The notes: a model not told the origin generated them from the letters alone. Numbered from the stretch's first letter, positions 1 through 8,889 are shown. The stretch is 64,000 bases of DNA from Mesobacillus foraminis (GCF_004340465.1 NZ_SLVV01000012.1:62001-126000), one strand, 5' to 3'. Program-made: numbers and translations.

Positions 1-302
1 TTGTTATTCAAATTCCAATCATAATAGAATTCCTCGATCTCCATTCCCGTAATGATTTTCATATAAGCCCTTATCTCGCCAGCTAAAGTCTGCATGAGAA
101 TTTCCCTTGTATTCTGTACCGTATTTAATTCATCCTGTTTTAATAATGCCTCTTCAACGGGGGAAATAAAATTTTGTATAGATACAAAAATAAAGGGTGG
201 GGAGATGGTTGTAAAAACAGACTCCGGCCCTTTTCCAAAGTTATCACGCAGAAGTTTTCCGATAAAGCCTGCCAGTTCGATTTGTTTTTTTTTCATGTCC
301 AT
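1..302 (-). CDS. DUF2294-type protein, partial (3' end outside window)
   Basis: Only the first 100 or so residues are visible because the gene runs off the left edge. The start chosen is the ATG at 302, preceded by a GGGTGAT-like ribosome binding site; a second ATG two codons later is an alternative. The visible protein begins MDMKKKQIELAGF and continues with a KLLRDNFGKGPESVF stretch, which resembles the short soluble DUF2294 family of Bacillus and relatives. No signal peptide or membrane segment is seen. The function of the family is not known to me. The assignment rests on recognition of the N-terminal pattern only, without a search. Confidence 0.6.
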   Translation of the reverse strand, partial: MDMKKKQIELAGFIGKLLRDNFGKGPESVFTTISPPFIFVSIQNFISPVEEALLKQDELNTVQNTREILMQTLAGEIRAYMKIITGMEIEEFYYDWNLNN

Positions 303-552
303 AAATACAATCACCCACAACATTTAACATTTTCCAACATCAGTCCTTGGTACATACCTTTTCCTGATCCAGAATAAAAACACTGGTATATTTTCTAGTT
401 AAATCTCTACCCTTTGGCAATTTTGTTAAACTTTTCATGTAAAAGAGGGCTAGAATAGCAGCTAAATTTTTGGATATTCCCTTTTTTGTGTTTGAACTTG
501 ATGCTGTCAGGTTAAGTGGTAAGAAAAAGGTATCATAAAAAGGAGAACCGAT

Positions 553-885
553 ATGGGAGAAGAAAAATATAACAAATTAGTCCGAGACCGTATACCTGAA
601 CTGTTGAGACAACAGGGGAAAATATGTGAAACTGTCGTATTATCCGACCGTGAATATATTGAAAAGCTAAAAGAGAAATTAAAGGAAGAGGTTGATGATT
701 TTATCAAGGCTCAGCCCGATAAGCTGGCAAGTGAAATTGCCGATGTTCTAGAGGTGCTCTATGCCCTGGCTGAACATAAAGGAATCTCCGAGGCGGAACT
801 GGACTTTACAAGGCAAATGAAGAAGAGGCAGCGGGGCAGCTTTAGGGGGAAGGTACTGCTTAAATCAGTCAATACCCTGCAATAA
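553..885 (+). CDS. MazG-like nucleotide pyrophosphohydrolase
   Basis: Small all-helical protein of the MazG/phosphoribosyl-ATP pyrophosphohydrolase-like group, thought to hydrolyse (d)NTPs to monophosphates and pyrophosphate as a house-cleaning enzyme in the cytoplasm. The N-terminal KLVRDRIPE motif (residues 8-16) is the hallmark of this subgroup. The acidic metal-binding pairs are present as KEEVDDF (about residues 45-51) and EIADVLEVLYAL (about 61-72). At 110 residues it is full length. The AAGGAG ribosome binding site lies about 6 bases before the ATG. It stands alone between the DUF2294 gene and an MFS exporter. The exact nucleotide substrate cannot be read from sequence. Confidence 0.85.
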   Translation: MGEEKYNKLVRDRIPELLRQQGKICETVVLSDREYIEKLKEKLKEEVDDFIKAQPDKLASEIADVLEVLYALAEHKGISEAELDFTRQMKKRQRGSFRGKVLLKSVNTLQ

Positions 886-1013
886 AGCTTGTCATAATCG
901 GTAATAAACGGTCTTTTTTAGATTCAACCGGTCAGGTTCATCTGCGGGTATTATGGTCAGTAATCTGGTAAGATGTGTAATATAGATAATGACCGTTAGA
1001 GAGTAGGATTTTA

Positions 1014-2207
1014 ATGAATGAACAGTTGATAAAAAAACGGGAGTCCGGTGACAGGGTTGAGAAAATTTGGTCAAGGGATTTTGTCCTCATTTGCTGTGCC
1101 AACTTTTTTATTTTCCTGGGTTTTCAAATGACTCTTCCAACGCTGCCGTTATTTGTCAAGCAACTGGGCGGGAACGATCAATTAATAGGATTGGTAGTTG
1201 GGATTTTTACCTTTTCAGCTCTGTTGATCCGCCCTTATGCAGGACATGCCCTCGAGTCAAAAGGGAGAGGGCTGGTATATCTGGTCGGTCTTCTGATATT
1301 TGTATTGTCGGTTGGATCATTCGGCTGGGCAATGGGAATGGCTTTTTTATTTGCCATGCGCATTATCCAGGGAATAGGCTGGGGACTTTCAACCACTGCA
1401 TCAGGGACGATTGCCACCGACCTCATTCCTGCATCCAGGCGAGGTGAAGGAATGGGGTATTACGGCTTATCGGGCAATATTGCCCTGGCCCTGGGGCCCT
1501 CACTTGGACTTGCCCTTACAGGAGTTCTGTCATTCAAACAGCTGTTTCTATTATGTGCAGTACTTGGATTGGCCGCCTTGCTTATGGGATCCAGGATCCG
1601 GTATAAAAAAGTGGACCAGAATCCCAAGCAGGTAACCAATGTCAAATGGGATCTGTATGAAAAAAGCGCTTTGCAGCCCTCTGTCCTGCTGTTTTTCTTG
1701 ACGGTGACGTTTGGCGGAATTGCTTCATTTCTGCCTTTGTACGCTGCTCAAAAGGGAGTTCCGGGCATTCAATGGTACTTCCTGATTTATGCTATATTCC
1801 TTATGCTCTCAAGGACTTTTGCGGGGCAGCTTTATGACAGAAAAGGTCATCAGGCTGTTTTTATTCCGGGGGCTCTCCTGATTTTCCTGGCAATGATCCT
1901 GCTTGCCTGGCTTCCAAACAGTGTGGTCCTTTATACGGCAGCTGCTTTGTATGGCCTAGGCTTCGGCTCTGTACAGCCTGCACTTCAGGCTTGGTCTGTC
2001 GCCAGGGCCCCACGTAACAGAAAAGGAATGGCCAATGCCACTTTTTTCTCTTTTTTTGATCTCGGGGTAGGTATCGGGGCGATCATCTTTGGCCAAATTG
2101 GCCATTTATTTGGCTATGACAGCATATACGAAACGGCAGCGGCTTCCGTGTTCATCTCCATCTTGCTTTATTTATACATACTTAGGAAAAACAAGCAAAT
2201 GGCCTAG
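1014..2207 (+). CDS. MFS transporter (drug/metabolite exporter type)
   Basis: A 397-residue major facilitator superfamily protein with about twelve hydrophobic segments spread over two halves. The loop after TM2 (GHALESKGRG) and the equivalent loop in the second half (GQLYDRKGH) fit the MFS motif A positions, the second better than the first. The RASRRGEGMGYYGL-like region after TM4 (seen as PASRRGEGMGYYGL) is typical of bacterial efflux-type MFS proteins such as the YfcJ/YhhS group. Substrate cannot be assigned. It is a single-gene unit: an AGTAGGA-type ribosome binding site precedes the ATG and a hairpin follows the stop. No regulator sits next to it. Confidence 0.85.
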   Translation: MNEQLIKKRESGDRVEKIWSRDFVLICCANFFIFLGFQMTLPTLPLFVKQLGGNDQLIGLVVGIFTFSALLIRPYAGHALESKGRGLVYLVGLLIFVLSVGSFGWAMGMAFLFAMRIIQGIGWGLSTTASGTIATDLIPASRRGEGMGYYGLSGNIALALGPSLGLALTGVLSFKQLFLLCAVLGLAALLMGSRIRYKKVDQNPKQVTNVKWDLYEKSALQPSVLLFFLTVTFGGIASFLPLYAAQKGVPGIQWYFLIYAIFLMLSRTFAGQLYDRKGHQAVFIPGALLIFLAMILLAWLPNSVVLYTAAALYGLGFGSVQPALQAWSVARAPRNRKGMANATFFSFFDLGVGIGAIIFGQIGHLFGYDSIYETAAASVFISILLYLYILRKNKQMA

Positions 2208-2227
2208 GAGCTGCTGCAGGCAAATCA

Positions 2228-2253
2228 ACCACATCGAAATTGATGTGGTTTTA
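2228..2253 (+). terminator. Terminator after MFS gene
   Basis: ACCACATC and GATGTGGT form an 8-bp stem with a 6-base loop, followed by TTTTA, 20 bases past the MFS stop codon. Confidence 0.7.
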
Positions 2254-2339
2254 TTTATGTGGAAATGTAGTGAGATGAAACCTTTTAAGCTCTCCAAACG
2301 TTTATAATGAAACAATAACAGGGACAGGTGGGGCAATAT

Positions 2340-3164
2340 ATGGAATCGAAGGCTCTTTTATTAAACGAATTGAGGGAAATTGAAAAGTGGGAAAAGGACC
2401 AAAAAGGCTTGTGGTTTTGGGAGCGCATTACCCGTCTGCCATTTAAAATGCTGGATAAACTGACTCCCAGGTTTATTCAGGAGAAAATTGGAACACTCTT
2501 AAATGAACTTGGCAGCTATATCCAGGACGGAGGAAAATATTTAACGAATGAAACGAAGGTTTTCCAGTTCATTCAGAAAAAGACCGGGAGGACCGTCAGT
2601 CAGCTTTCGGATATGAATGAGCTTCCTCTCCAGGTGATGAAACAAGCCTCGCTTGAACTGGGAAGCCAACGGAAAAAGGCAGCGACGATCCAGGGCGCTG
2701 GAACCGGGGTAGGGGGGATTTTTACCCTTGCAATTGATATTCCTGCCCTGCTGGCCATTTCCTTGAAGACTCTTCAGGAAATTGCGATTATCCATGGCTA
2801 TAATCCCAATGATAAAAAGGAAAGGGTGTTTATCCTGAAATGCCTGCAATTCAGCTCTGCAGATATTGTTGGAAAGCAGGCAATTCTCGATGAACTCTCA
2901 GTTTATGATTCCGAAAGCCAGCAAACACAGCAGGTGATGTCCCAGCTTCAGGGCTGGAGGGAGGTTGCCTACACATACCGTGACCAGTTTGGGTGGAAAA
3001 AATTATTGCAGATGGTTCCCGTGGCGGGAATTATTTTCGGGGCTTTCAGCAATCGTTCCATGGTAAGCGACCTGTCCGAGGCCGCCACCATGCTGTACCA
3101 AAAGCGGAGAGTACTCCAAAGACTGGATAAGTTTCCGGACCCGGATCCGCCGCTCATTAAATAG
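2340..3164 (+). CDS. EcsC family protein
   Basis: A 274-residue EcsC-family protein. The central region (roughly residues 110-165) contains a glycine-rich hydrophobic stretch, AGTGVGGIFTLAIDIPALL, characteristic of the family, and a second hydrophobic patch VPVAGIIFGAFSNRSM near residue 235. The founding member, EcsC of B. subtilis, is associated with the Ecs ABC transporter, but this gene stands alone, so no partner is implied. I chose the ATG at 2340 because AGGTGGGG ends 6 bases before it; a GTG at 2328 lies inside that ribosome binding site and is a poor start. Biochemical role unknown. A strong terminator follows. Confidence 0.85.
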   Translation: MESKALLLNELREIEKWEKDQKGLWFWERITRLPFKMLDKLTPRFIQEKIGTLLNELGSYIQDGGKYLTNETKVFQFIQKKTGRTVSQLSDMNELPLQVMKQASLELGSQRKKAATIQGAGTGVGGIFTLAIDIPALLAISLKTLQEIAIIHGYNPNDKKERVFILKCLQFSSADIVGKQAILDELSVYDSESQQTQQVMSQLQGWREVAYTYRDQFGWKKLLQMVPVAGIIFGAFSNRSMVSDLSEAATMLYQKRRVLQRLDKFPDPDPPLIK

Positions 3165-3174
3165 AATGGAATCC

Positions 3175-3212
3175 AAAGCCAAAGGGCCATCTAACTTCCC
3201 TTTGGCTTTTAT
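3175..3212 (+). terminator. Terminator after EcsC gene
   Basis: Perfect 12-bp stem AAAGCCAAAGGG / CCCTTTGGCTTT with an 11-base loop and a T-rich tail. Confidence 0.9.
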
Positions 3213-3347
3213 ATTTAAACGTTCAAATTATGAACAAACTATTTCCAAACAGAGAAATAACCTGTAAATCTTCTTCTATAAGGTTGATAAATAGGTGAAT
3301 TCATACTAACTTAAACATAACAATTAGATTGCTCAGGTGGGGATAAG

Positions 3348-4052
3348 ATGAAAATTCTTGTTATAGAAGATAACCAAAGTGTTTGTGAGATGATCGAGAT
3401 GTTTTTCCTGAAGGAAGGAATTGAGGGAAGGTTTGTCCATGATGGCCAGGAGGGCTTTAATCAATTTAAGGCAGGAACCTGGGATTTAATGATAGTCGAC
3501 TGGATGCTGCCCGGGATGGATGGTGTCACGCTTTGCAGAAAAATCAGACAGGAAAACAGTGATATCCCGATTATTATGCTGACAGCAAAAGACAGTGAAT
3601 CAGATCAGGTATTGGGATTGGAAATGGGTGCTGATGATTACGTGACTAAACCCTTCAGTCCGCTGGCCCTGATGGCGAGGATAAAAGCAGTGGCAAGACG
3701 CTATCAGAAAAACAGCCAGGAAGGTGAGACAAAAAACCTGCTTCAAACAAAGCATTTGAGCATAAATAAGGAAACCAGGGAAGTCATCCTTGATGGCAAG
3801 GCAGTGACAAACCTGACGCCGAAGGAATTCGACCTGCTGTCGTATTTGGCACAGCACCCGCGCCAGGTGTTTACTCGTGAGCAGCTCCTTGAGCGGGTAT
3901 GGGGGTATCAATTTTATGGTGATGAGCGAACGGTTGATGTCCATGTCAAACGGCTGAGGAAAAAGATCGGATCAACTGCCCGGCCATTCCTTCATACGGT
4001 GTGGGGGGTAGGCTACAAGTTCGATGAGTCGGTGGAAAGCAATGAGAATTAA
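3348..4052 (+). CDS. OmpR/PhoB-family response regulator
   Basis: Two-domain response regulator of 234 residues. The receiver domain (1-115) has the acidic pocket ED at 7-8, the phosphoacceptor Asp51 in IVDWMLPGMDG, the switch Thr in MLTAKD (about residue 79) and Lys101 in VTKPFSPLAL. The C-terminal winged helix (about 135-228) has the usual LTPKEFDLLSYLA and RTVDVHVKRLRKKI recognition region. It is translationally coupled to the following kinase gene (overlap of 11 bases). The next genes encode an HtrA protease and PspA, so an envelope stress regulon is a reasonable inference. Ribosome binding site AGGTGGGGA precedes the ATG. Confidence 0.93.
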   Translation: MKILVIEDNQSVCEMIEMFFLKEGIEGRFVHDGQEGFNQFKAGTWDLMIVDWMLPGMDGVTLCRKIRQENSDIPIIMLTAKDSESDQVLGLEMGADDYVTKPFSPLALMARIKAVARRYQKNSQEGETKNLLQTKHLSINKETREVILDGKAVTNLTPKEFDLLSYLAQHPRQVFTREQLLERVWGYQFYGDERTVDVHVKRLRKKIGSTARPFLHTVWGVGYKFDESVESNEN

Positions 4053-5457
4053 ATACCTTTATCAGCAAATTTTCAGCCACATTGGCGTCCTGCTTGTGGC
4101 TTTTCTTGTCCTCAGCTTGATTTTTACCAACTTCGTCGAGAATCTTGTCTATGACAATAAGACGGAGGAATTGATCATCTACGGACGAAATATTCTTGAT
4201 GAGCTTGAAAGAGGAGATGATCCCGCTGATCAGGTGATTAATCAGTATGCCAATGTTTTGTTTGGCCGGGACATCCAGTTCAGCGTTTTTGATGAACGTT
4301 TGAACCTGCTTAACCCAATCAGGTGGAGAGGACCGGCCGTTGAATTCACGGAAAAGGAGTGGCGCAAGCTGAAGATTGGGGAACCGGTTGTTTATAACTA
4401 TGACCTTAAAAGGTTTGACGAGGATGTTACACTTGTCGCTCTCCCCTATCGTGAACACGGAAAATTTGTCGGAGGCATTCTTTTGACTTCCCCAATTAAA
4501 GGGACAAGGGAAATGGTAAGCGAAATCAGCCAATACCTGCTATTTACCGTCCTGATTGCCCTCGCTGTCTCTTTTATATTAAGCTGGTTTTTATCCAGGG
4601 TTCATGTAAACCGGATCAAAAAGCTTCAGGAGGCCACCTCGCTCGTGTCGTCAGGAAATTATTCAGTTAGTGTCCCTTCCTCCAATTTTGATGAAATCGG
4701 GGAACTGGCCAATGATTTTAACCAGATGGTGGATAAAATCAATTCTTCAATGGAGGAAATTGACAGCCTTGAAAACCGCAGGAGGCAATTCATGGCAGAT
4801 GTTTCCCATGAAATGAGGACGCCCCTTACGACCATCAGCGGGGTGATCGAAGGGTTAAGGAATGATATGATTCCCGAGGCAGAAAAAGAAAAAGGGATCA
4901 ATCTGGTCAGCAAGGAAACGAAAAGGCTGATCAGGCTGGTGAATGAAAACCTTGATTATGAAAAGATCAGGTCGAATCAGGTCAAGCTTAACATGGAAGA
5001 AATCGAGCTGCAGGAAATTCTGGAAATCCTAAAAGACCAGCTGGAATTGCAGGCTCGAGAAAGAGGCAATAAGATTGTCATTGAACCCCAGGAAAATGCC
5101 CATGTTTTTGGTGACTATGACCGGCTTTTGCAGATCTTAATCAATATAGCGAAAAACTCGATCCAGTTTACAAGCAATGGCAGCATTATCCTCAGAGGAA
5201 GAATGGAAGAAGACTATTCAGTATTGGAAATAGAGGATACAGGAATCGGAATGGATCCAGCTGAAATCGATAAAATATGGAGGCGTTTCTATAAAGCGGA
5301 TCTATCAAGAACGAGCAATCCATATGGAGCGTTCGGACTCGGCCTGTCGATTGTCAAGCAGCTCGTGCAGCTGCATGATGGCGAGATTACGGTGGAAAGT
5401 GAAAAAGATCAAGGAACGAAATTTGTCATTAAAATTCCTATAAAAAAGAGTGAGTAA
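4042..5457 (+). CDS. Membrane sensor histidine kinase
   Basis: Partner of the upstream response regulator. From the ATG at 4042 (ribosome binding site GGTGGAAAG; an in-frame ATG at 4024 is less well placed) the order is: TM1 about 12-32, an extracytoplasmic sensor loop of roughly 130 residues, TM2 about 163-185, HAMP linker, H-box with the phosphorylated His in DVSHEMRTPL (about residue 256), N-box NIAKNSIQFT, G1 DTGIGM, F-box FYKAD and G2 GLGLSIV. All catalytic motifs are intact. The sensor loop has no recognisable PAS or Cache motif by eye. The gene lies 172 bases before the HtrA-like protease gene, which is its likely target. Signal sensed is unknown. Confidence 0.92.
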   Translation: MRIKYLYQQIFSHIGVLLVAFLVLSLIFTNFVENLVYDNKTEELIIYGRNILDELERGDDPADQVINQYANVLFGRDIQFSVFDERLNLLNPIRWRGPAVEFTEKEWRKLKIGEPVVYNYDLKRFDEDVTLVALPYREHGKFVGGILLTSPIKGTREMVSEISQYLLFTVLIALAVSFILSWFLSRVHVNRIKKLQEATSLVSSGNYSVSVPSSNFDEIGELANDFNQMVDKINSSMEEIDSLENRRRQFMADVSHEMRTPLTTISGVIEGLRNDMIPEAEKEKGINLVSKETKRLIRLVNENLDYEKIRSNQVKLNMEEIELQEILEILKDQLELQARERGNKIVIEPQENAHVFGDYDRLLQILINIAKNSIQFTSNGSIILRGRMEEDYSVLEIEDTGIGMDPAEIDKIWRRFYKADLSRTSNPYGAFGLGLSIVKQLVQLHDGEITVESEKDQGTKFVIKIPIKKSE

Positions 5458-5461
5458 CACT

Positions 5462-5497
5462 GAAAGCTGCAGACCTATATTCTGCCGCTTTTTTTTG
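5462..5497 (+). terminator. Terminator after kinase gene
   Basis: Imperfect stem AGCTGCAGA / TCTGCCGCT followed by an eight-base T run, just after the kinase stop codon. It separates the two-component pair from the protease gene. Confidence 0.75.
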
Positions 5498-5629
5498 TCA
5501 AAATAAGAAAAAAACCGGTTCTAAATACTTCCATGATTTTTAAAATTGCAGCCTCAGTTTGTTAATAATTTGTTCATAACTCCCAGGTAAGATAAAGGCA
5601 TAGTAAGTGAACAAAAGGAGGAACAAACA

Positions 5630-6868
5630 ATGAGTGATTTATATAAAGCCTTTGAAGAAGAGCCCAAGCCTGTTAAACAGGCCAGAAAAGCAGGTGGGAT
5701 AAAAAGCTTGCTTTCGACCATTACAGCTGGTGTCATCGGATCGGCCCTTACGCTCGGAGCTGTGACCTATACGGATTACTTTGATTTTATAAAACCGCAA
5801 AATGACCAGCAGCAAACCAGCACGGCTGCGGCGACGCAGGTTCCGACAGAAGAAGCTGCTGCCAATATTGTTCAAACCTCAACAGCTGACACTGCATCAT
5901 CCATTGCTGATATTGCGGAAAATGCCTCAAAGGCAATTGTCGGGATTGTGAACATTCAGGAACAGACCAATCCATTATCGGGAGAGCAGGGAAATCAGGA
6001 AAGCGGCTCTGGATCAGGAGTCATTTTCAAAAAAATGGATGGCAGTGCTTATATTGTGACAAACAATCACGTTATTGAGGGGGCGTCCAAGGTTGAAGTT
6101 TCCCTTTATGACGGACAGAAGGCGACAGCCGAGGTGGTCGGGGCGGATGCCTTAACCGACCTTGCTGTCATAAAAATAGATGAAAAGTATGCCTCCCATA
6201 CCATGGAGTTCGGAGATTCTTCCAAGCTGCGGGCTGGAGACCAGGTCATCGCCATTGGGAATCCATTAGGACTTGACTTATCCAGGACAGTAACACAAGG
6301 AATTGTCAGCGCAGTCGACCGTGGAATAGAGGTTTCAACATCAGCCGGCGAGTGGGAGCTAAATGTAATCCAGACCGATGCTGCCATTAACCCCGGCAAC
6401 AGCGGCGGAGCACTGATTGATGGTAATGGGAATGTGGTTGGTATCAACAGCCTGAAAATCACCGAAAGCGGTGTGGAAGGTCTTGGATTTGCCATCCCAA
6501 GCAATGATGCGGTGCCGATCATCAATGAATTGATTGAGACAGGGCAGATAACTCGCCCTTACCTTGGAGTTAATCTTGCCGATCTGGAGGAAATTCCTGG
6601 TGCCTATCTTCAAAGTCTCCCGGAAGATGTTCAGTCTGGAACGATGGTCACCTATGTGGATCCAAATTCTGCTGCAGCAAAAGCAGGGCTTAAACAGCAG
6701 GATGTCATCGTCTCCATTAATGGCGATAATGTGGATCATTCAAGTGACTTGCGGAAATACATGTATTCCAACATGAAGACAGGAGATAAAGCGGAGCTCA
6801 AAGTCTATCGTGAAGGCAAGGCAGTCACAATCAATGTGAGTCTAAGCTCCAATTCTGCTTCCAGCTGA
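5630..6868 (+). CDS. HtrA/DegP-type membrane-anchored serine protease
   Basis: A 412-residue S1C protease of the HtrA/HtrB/YyxA group, which degrades or refolds damaged proteins outside the membrane. A cytoplasmic N-terminus with an acidic/basic stretch is followed by one membrane anchor (about 26-46, ITAGVIGSALTLGAVTY), a low-complexity linker, and the trypsin-like domain. The catalytic triad is visible: His147 in TNNHVIE, Asp177 in LTDLAVI and Ser258 in NPGNSGGAL. A C-terminal PDZ domain spans about 305-405 (TRPYLGVNLADL onward). Length is typical. AAAGGAGGA lies 10 bases before the ATG. Position between a two-component system and PspA suggests stress induction. Which B. subtilis paralog is orthologous is unclear. 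Confidence 0.93.
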   Translation: MSDLYKAFEEEPKPVKQARKAGGIKSLLSTITAGVIGSALTLGAVTYTDYFDFIKPQNDQQQTSTAAATQVPTEEAAANIVQTSTADTASSIADIAENASKAIVGIVNIQEQTNPLSGEQGNQESGSGSGVIFKKMDGSAYIVTNNHVIEGASKVEVSLYDGQKATAEVVGADALTDLAVIKIDEKYASHTMEFGDSSKLRAGDQVIAIGNPLGLDLSRTVTQGIVSAVDRGIEVSTSAGEWELNVIQTDAAINPGNSGGALIDGNGNVVGINSLKITESGVEGLGFAIPSNDAVPIINELIETGQITRPYLGVNLADLEEIPGAYLQSLPEDVQSGTMVTYVDPNSAAAKAGLKQQDVIVSINGDNVDHSSDLRKYMYSNMKTGDKAELKVYREGKAVTINVSLSSNSASS

Positions 6869-7176
6869 AATCAACACCAAAGATAACGGAGCTTTCAAAA
6901 AAGAACCCTTGCAGTAGGAGGCATTGACCTGAAAATCACTGCAAATACACCACTCAGGTACATTGTGTGCTTTTAAGGCTCTGTTGATTGGGCGGGACTC
7001 CGTGAAGGAACGGACTAAGGGAGTTCTGTGGAGGAGCATCATTCGAAGAAGACCCGGACCGATAACAGAGCAGAAGAAAGCCGGGAAACAGGACAAACAA
7101 TAACGATAAGGATGTGGCTGGAGATAAACAAACAGGAACCACTGGAATGCGTTTATATGAAAGGAGGTGAAGGAAG
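6869..7176. other. Intergenic stretch between protease and membrane-protein genes
   Basis: 308 bases without a gene I can support. The last two thirds are purine-rich on the plus strand and end in a near-perfect ribosome binding site (AAAGGAGGTGA) for the next gene. No clear terminator or promoter elements are seen. A minus-strand open frame across 6842-7096 has no ribosome binding site and reads as chance sequence. Confidence 0.4.
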
Positions 7177-7713
7177 ATGAAGAGCATGATGAAGTGGAGT
7201 TTCATTCTTATACCGGCTGTGCTTCTTGGACTGATTCTTTTCAACATGATTGGAGCGCATATTGGCGGAACTTCCGGGCTTTCTCTCCAGCAAGGCGGGC
7301 AGTTTGGCCATTATGGAGGCGGCCACCATTTTGAACGCGGGGCCAGATCGTATGGTTCTATTTATGGACAAGCCTCATTTTTTATCCCTGTGCTTTTACT
7401 AGTCGTGTTTAAAGCCGGACTGGCATTGGCGGGGTGGATGATTTGGAGGGTCTCTAAGGGTAAGGGCGGCAAGATTGCTGGTGCCGTATTGTTGAGTGCC
7501 GGAGTATTTTCTCTTCTTCCAAAAATCATTGGCGTGCCATTCCTGATTTTAATGGCTTATCTAGGGTATAAATTCTTTCAAAAAATAAACGAAGAAGAAC
7601 TTGAGTTTGTCCCCGCAGCCGAGCTGGCAGGTAGCTATCAAATCGAAAATCAAATGAAAACAAGGGATTTTCTTGACGAATGGGAAAATTCCATCCGCAG
7701 GGAGGATAAATAA
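7177..7713 (+). CDS. Unknown membrane protein upstream of PspA
   Basis: A 178-residue protein I do not recognise. It has an N-terminal membrane segment (about 7-24, FILIPAVLLGLILFNMIG), a Gly/His-rich extracytoplasmic stretch (QGGQFGHYGGGHHFERG, about 48-64), then two further hydrophobic segments (about 76-97 and 105-133) and a charged cytoplasmic tail ending DEWENSIRREDK. The ribosome binding site is excellent and the gene ends 2 bases before pspA, so the two are almost certainly co-translated. By analogy with PspA/LiaH systems, which have a small membrane partner that recruits PspA, it may be the membrane anchor; that is inference. The His/Gly cluster could bind metal but is not a known motif. 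Confidence 0.8.
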   Translation: MKSMMKWSFILIPAVLLGLILFNMIGAHIGGTSGLSLQQGGQFGHYGGGHHFERGARSYGSIYGQASFFIPVLLLVVFKAGLALAGWMIWRVSKGKGGKIAGAVLLSAGVFSLLPKIIGVPFLILMAYLGYKFFQKINEEELEFVPAAELAGSYQIENQMKTRDFLDEWENSIRREDK

Positions 7714-7715
7714 CA

Positions 7716-8375
7716 ATGAGTATTTTTAAAAGAATCAGAGACATTGCCACAGCCGATTTCCATGAGGCTTTGGACAGGCTTGAAGACCCGGTCAGCATGC
7801 TTAAACAGCATATGAGGGAACTGGAACAGCAGCTTCGAAAGGCACATGGTGCTTTGGCGAATCAACTTTACATCGAGAAGAAATATCAGTCAATCATCAA
7901 TGAAACCAGGAATCTGGTCGAAAAGCGCTCCCGCCAGGCGGAACTGGCTGTTGAAAAAGAGAACGATGACATCGCGATGCTCGCCCTTGAGGACAAGCTT
8001 GTAAATGAAGCGAAGCTCAATGCCTGCAGGGAACAATACCAGCAGATTAAAAGCCAGACAGATCTTCTTTGCGGTCAGATTGATAAGTTAAGGGCAGCGT
8101 ATGAAGAACTGCAGACCCGCAAGCTTGCCCTCATTTCTAGGCTGAATGTCGCCAAGGCTACAGCTGATATTGGCAAGGCGGCCGCTTCCTTCAATCCGGA
8201 GTTTACTGTCCAAGGGTTTAATAAGGCGGAAGACCAGGCATTGAGACTTGAAGCAAAAGCAGAGGCAAGCCAGTATGGATTGGTTAAGTCCAACTCTATC
8301 GACCATGTCCATTTGAATGACCAAGTGGAAGCAGAGTTATCAAAGATGAAGGAAAGAAAGTCAGTGACTGTATAA
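7716..8375 (+). CDS. PspA/IM30 family envelope-stress protein
   Basis: A 219-residue coiled-coil protein of the PspA/IM30/LiaH (ESCRT-III-like) family that oligomerises on the inner face of a damaged membrane. The N-terminus MSIFKRIRDIATADFHEAL is a typical amphipathic membrane-binding start, followed by PVSMLKQHMRELEQQLRKA and long heptad helices to about residue 165. The C-terminal third is a shorter helix rich in Ala and Glu. Length matches the family. GGGAGG precedes the ATG by about 10 bases and the gene follows the unknown membrane protein after 2 bases. A hairpin follows. Its position after a two-component pair and an HtrA protease fits a membrane stress role. Confidence 0.93.
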   Translation: MSIFKRIRDIATADFHEALDRLEDPVSMLKQHMRELEQQLRKAHGALANQLYIEKKYQSIINETRNLVEKRSRQAELAVEKENDDIAMLALEDKLVNEAKLNACREQYQQIKSQTDLLCGQIDKLRAAYEELQTRKLALISRLNVAKATADIGKAAASFNPEFTVQGFNKAEDQALRLEAKAEASQYGLVKSNSIDHVHLNDQVEAELSKMKERKSVTV

Positions 8376-8390
8376 ATAAGCAGGATAAGC

Positions 8391-8428
8391 TGTTAATTCC
8401 CCCTTTAGCAGCTTTTTCTGTTTTTTTT
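8391..8428 (+). terminator. Terminator after pspA
   Basis: AAGCTG / CAGCTT arms flank a 17-base loop, with a long T-rich tract after it. Confidence 0.6.
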
Positions 8429-8503
8429 TATGCCCAGAGTGCCATTTTATGTTGTCGCAGCCATTTGAATTCCTTGTTATTACCCATGTCCCCCTGGGAA
8501 CAG

Positions 8504-8537
8504 AAAAGGATTCGTCCAAAGCGGACGAGATCCTTTT
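8504..8537 (-). terminator. Terminator of the minus-strand small gene
   Basis: AAAAGGAtTCGTCC / GGACGAgaTCCTTTT stem overlaps the stop codon region of the minus-strand gene that ends at 8536, which supports that gene being real. Confidence 0.65.
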
Positions 8538-8889
8538 ACCTACCCCATTTAAGGAACATTGTCAGTGTACAGCATTGGGCGCCCTGTGCATTTCCGTGAA
8601 TGGTCAGCAATATGCCGGTGGGAGTATATGTTGTGGTGATAGGAGTGCTGACTCCTATCGATTTCATTAAACGGTCTACCTCCTGTTTATTCCCCGCCTG
8701 TGCTGCTGACATTAACTTTACGGCAAAGCCTGGTTCGCCAAACTTTTTTAGGACAATGCCTGCTTCAGTCGAGATTTTCTGAAAAGCTGTAACAGAGTGA
8801 GTAAAAGTGGTGGGATCAACAACAGGAAATTGAGGCCGTCGATTTAAATACAGAGGAGGGCTGGGATAAAAATATGGGTCATGGAACAT
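8536..8889 (-). CDS. Conserved hypothetical protein
   Basis: A 117-residue protein that looks real: GGGAGG lies 7 bases before its ATG and a hairpin overlaps its end. The N-terminus is rich in Tyr and Pro (MFHDPYFYPSPPLY), followed by VDPTTF and a helical region (about 30-78) with LMSAAQAGNKQEVDRLMKS, then a short beta-like segment TPTGILLTIHG and a C-terminal CC pair before a basic end. I recall similar uncharacterised proteins from Bacillaceae, with the same VDPT, AAQ and CC landmarks. No signal peptide or membrane segment. Function unknown. It is convergent with pspA. Confidence 0.75.
   Translation of the reverse strand: MFHDPYFYPSPPLYLNRRPQFPVVDPTTFTHSVTAFQKISTEAGIVLKKFGEPGFAVKLMSAAQAGNKQEVDRLMKSIGVSTPITTTYTPTGILLTIHGNAQGAQCCTLTMFLKWGR

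Noticed and set aside
6842-7096. 84-codon minus-strand frame between the HtrA-type gene and the next gene
   Set aside because: No ribosome binding site, overlaps the end of the protease gene and has a Cys/Ser-rich chance composition. I considered a repeated extragenic element but could not verify other copies.
8449-8670. 73-codon plus-strand frame opposite the small minus-strand gene
   Set aside because: The minus-strand gene has a good ribosome binding site and a terminator; this frame is its shadow.
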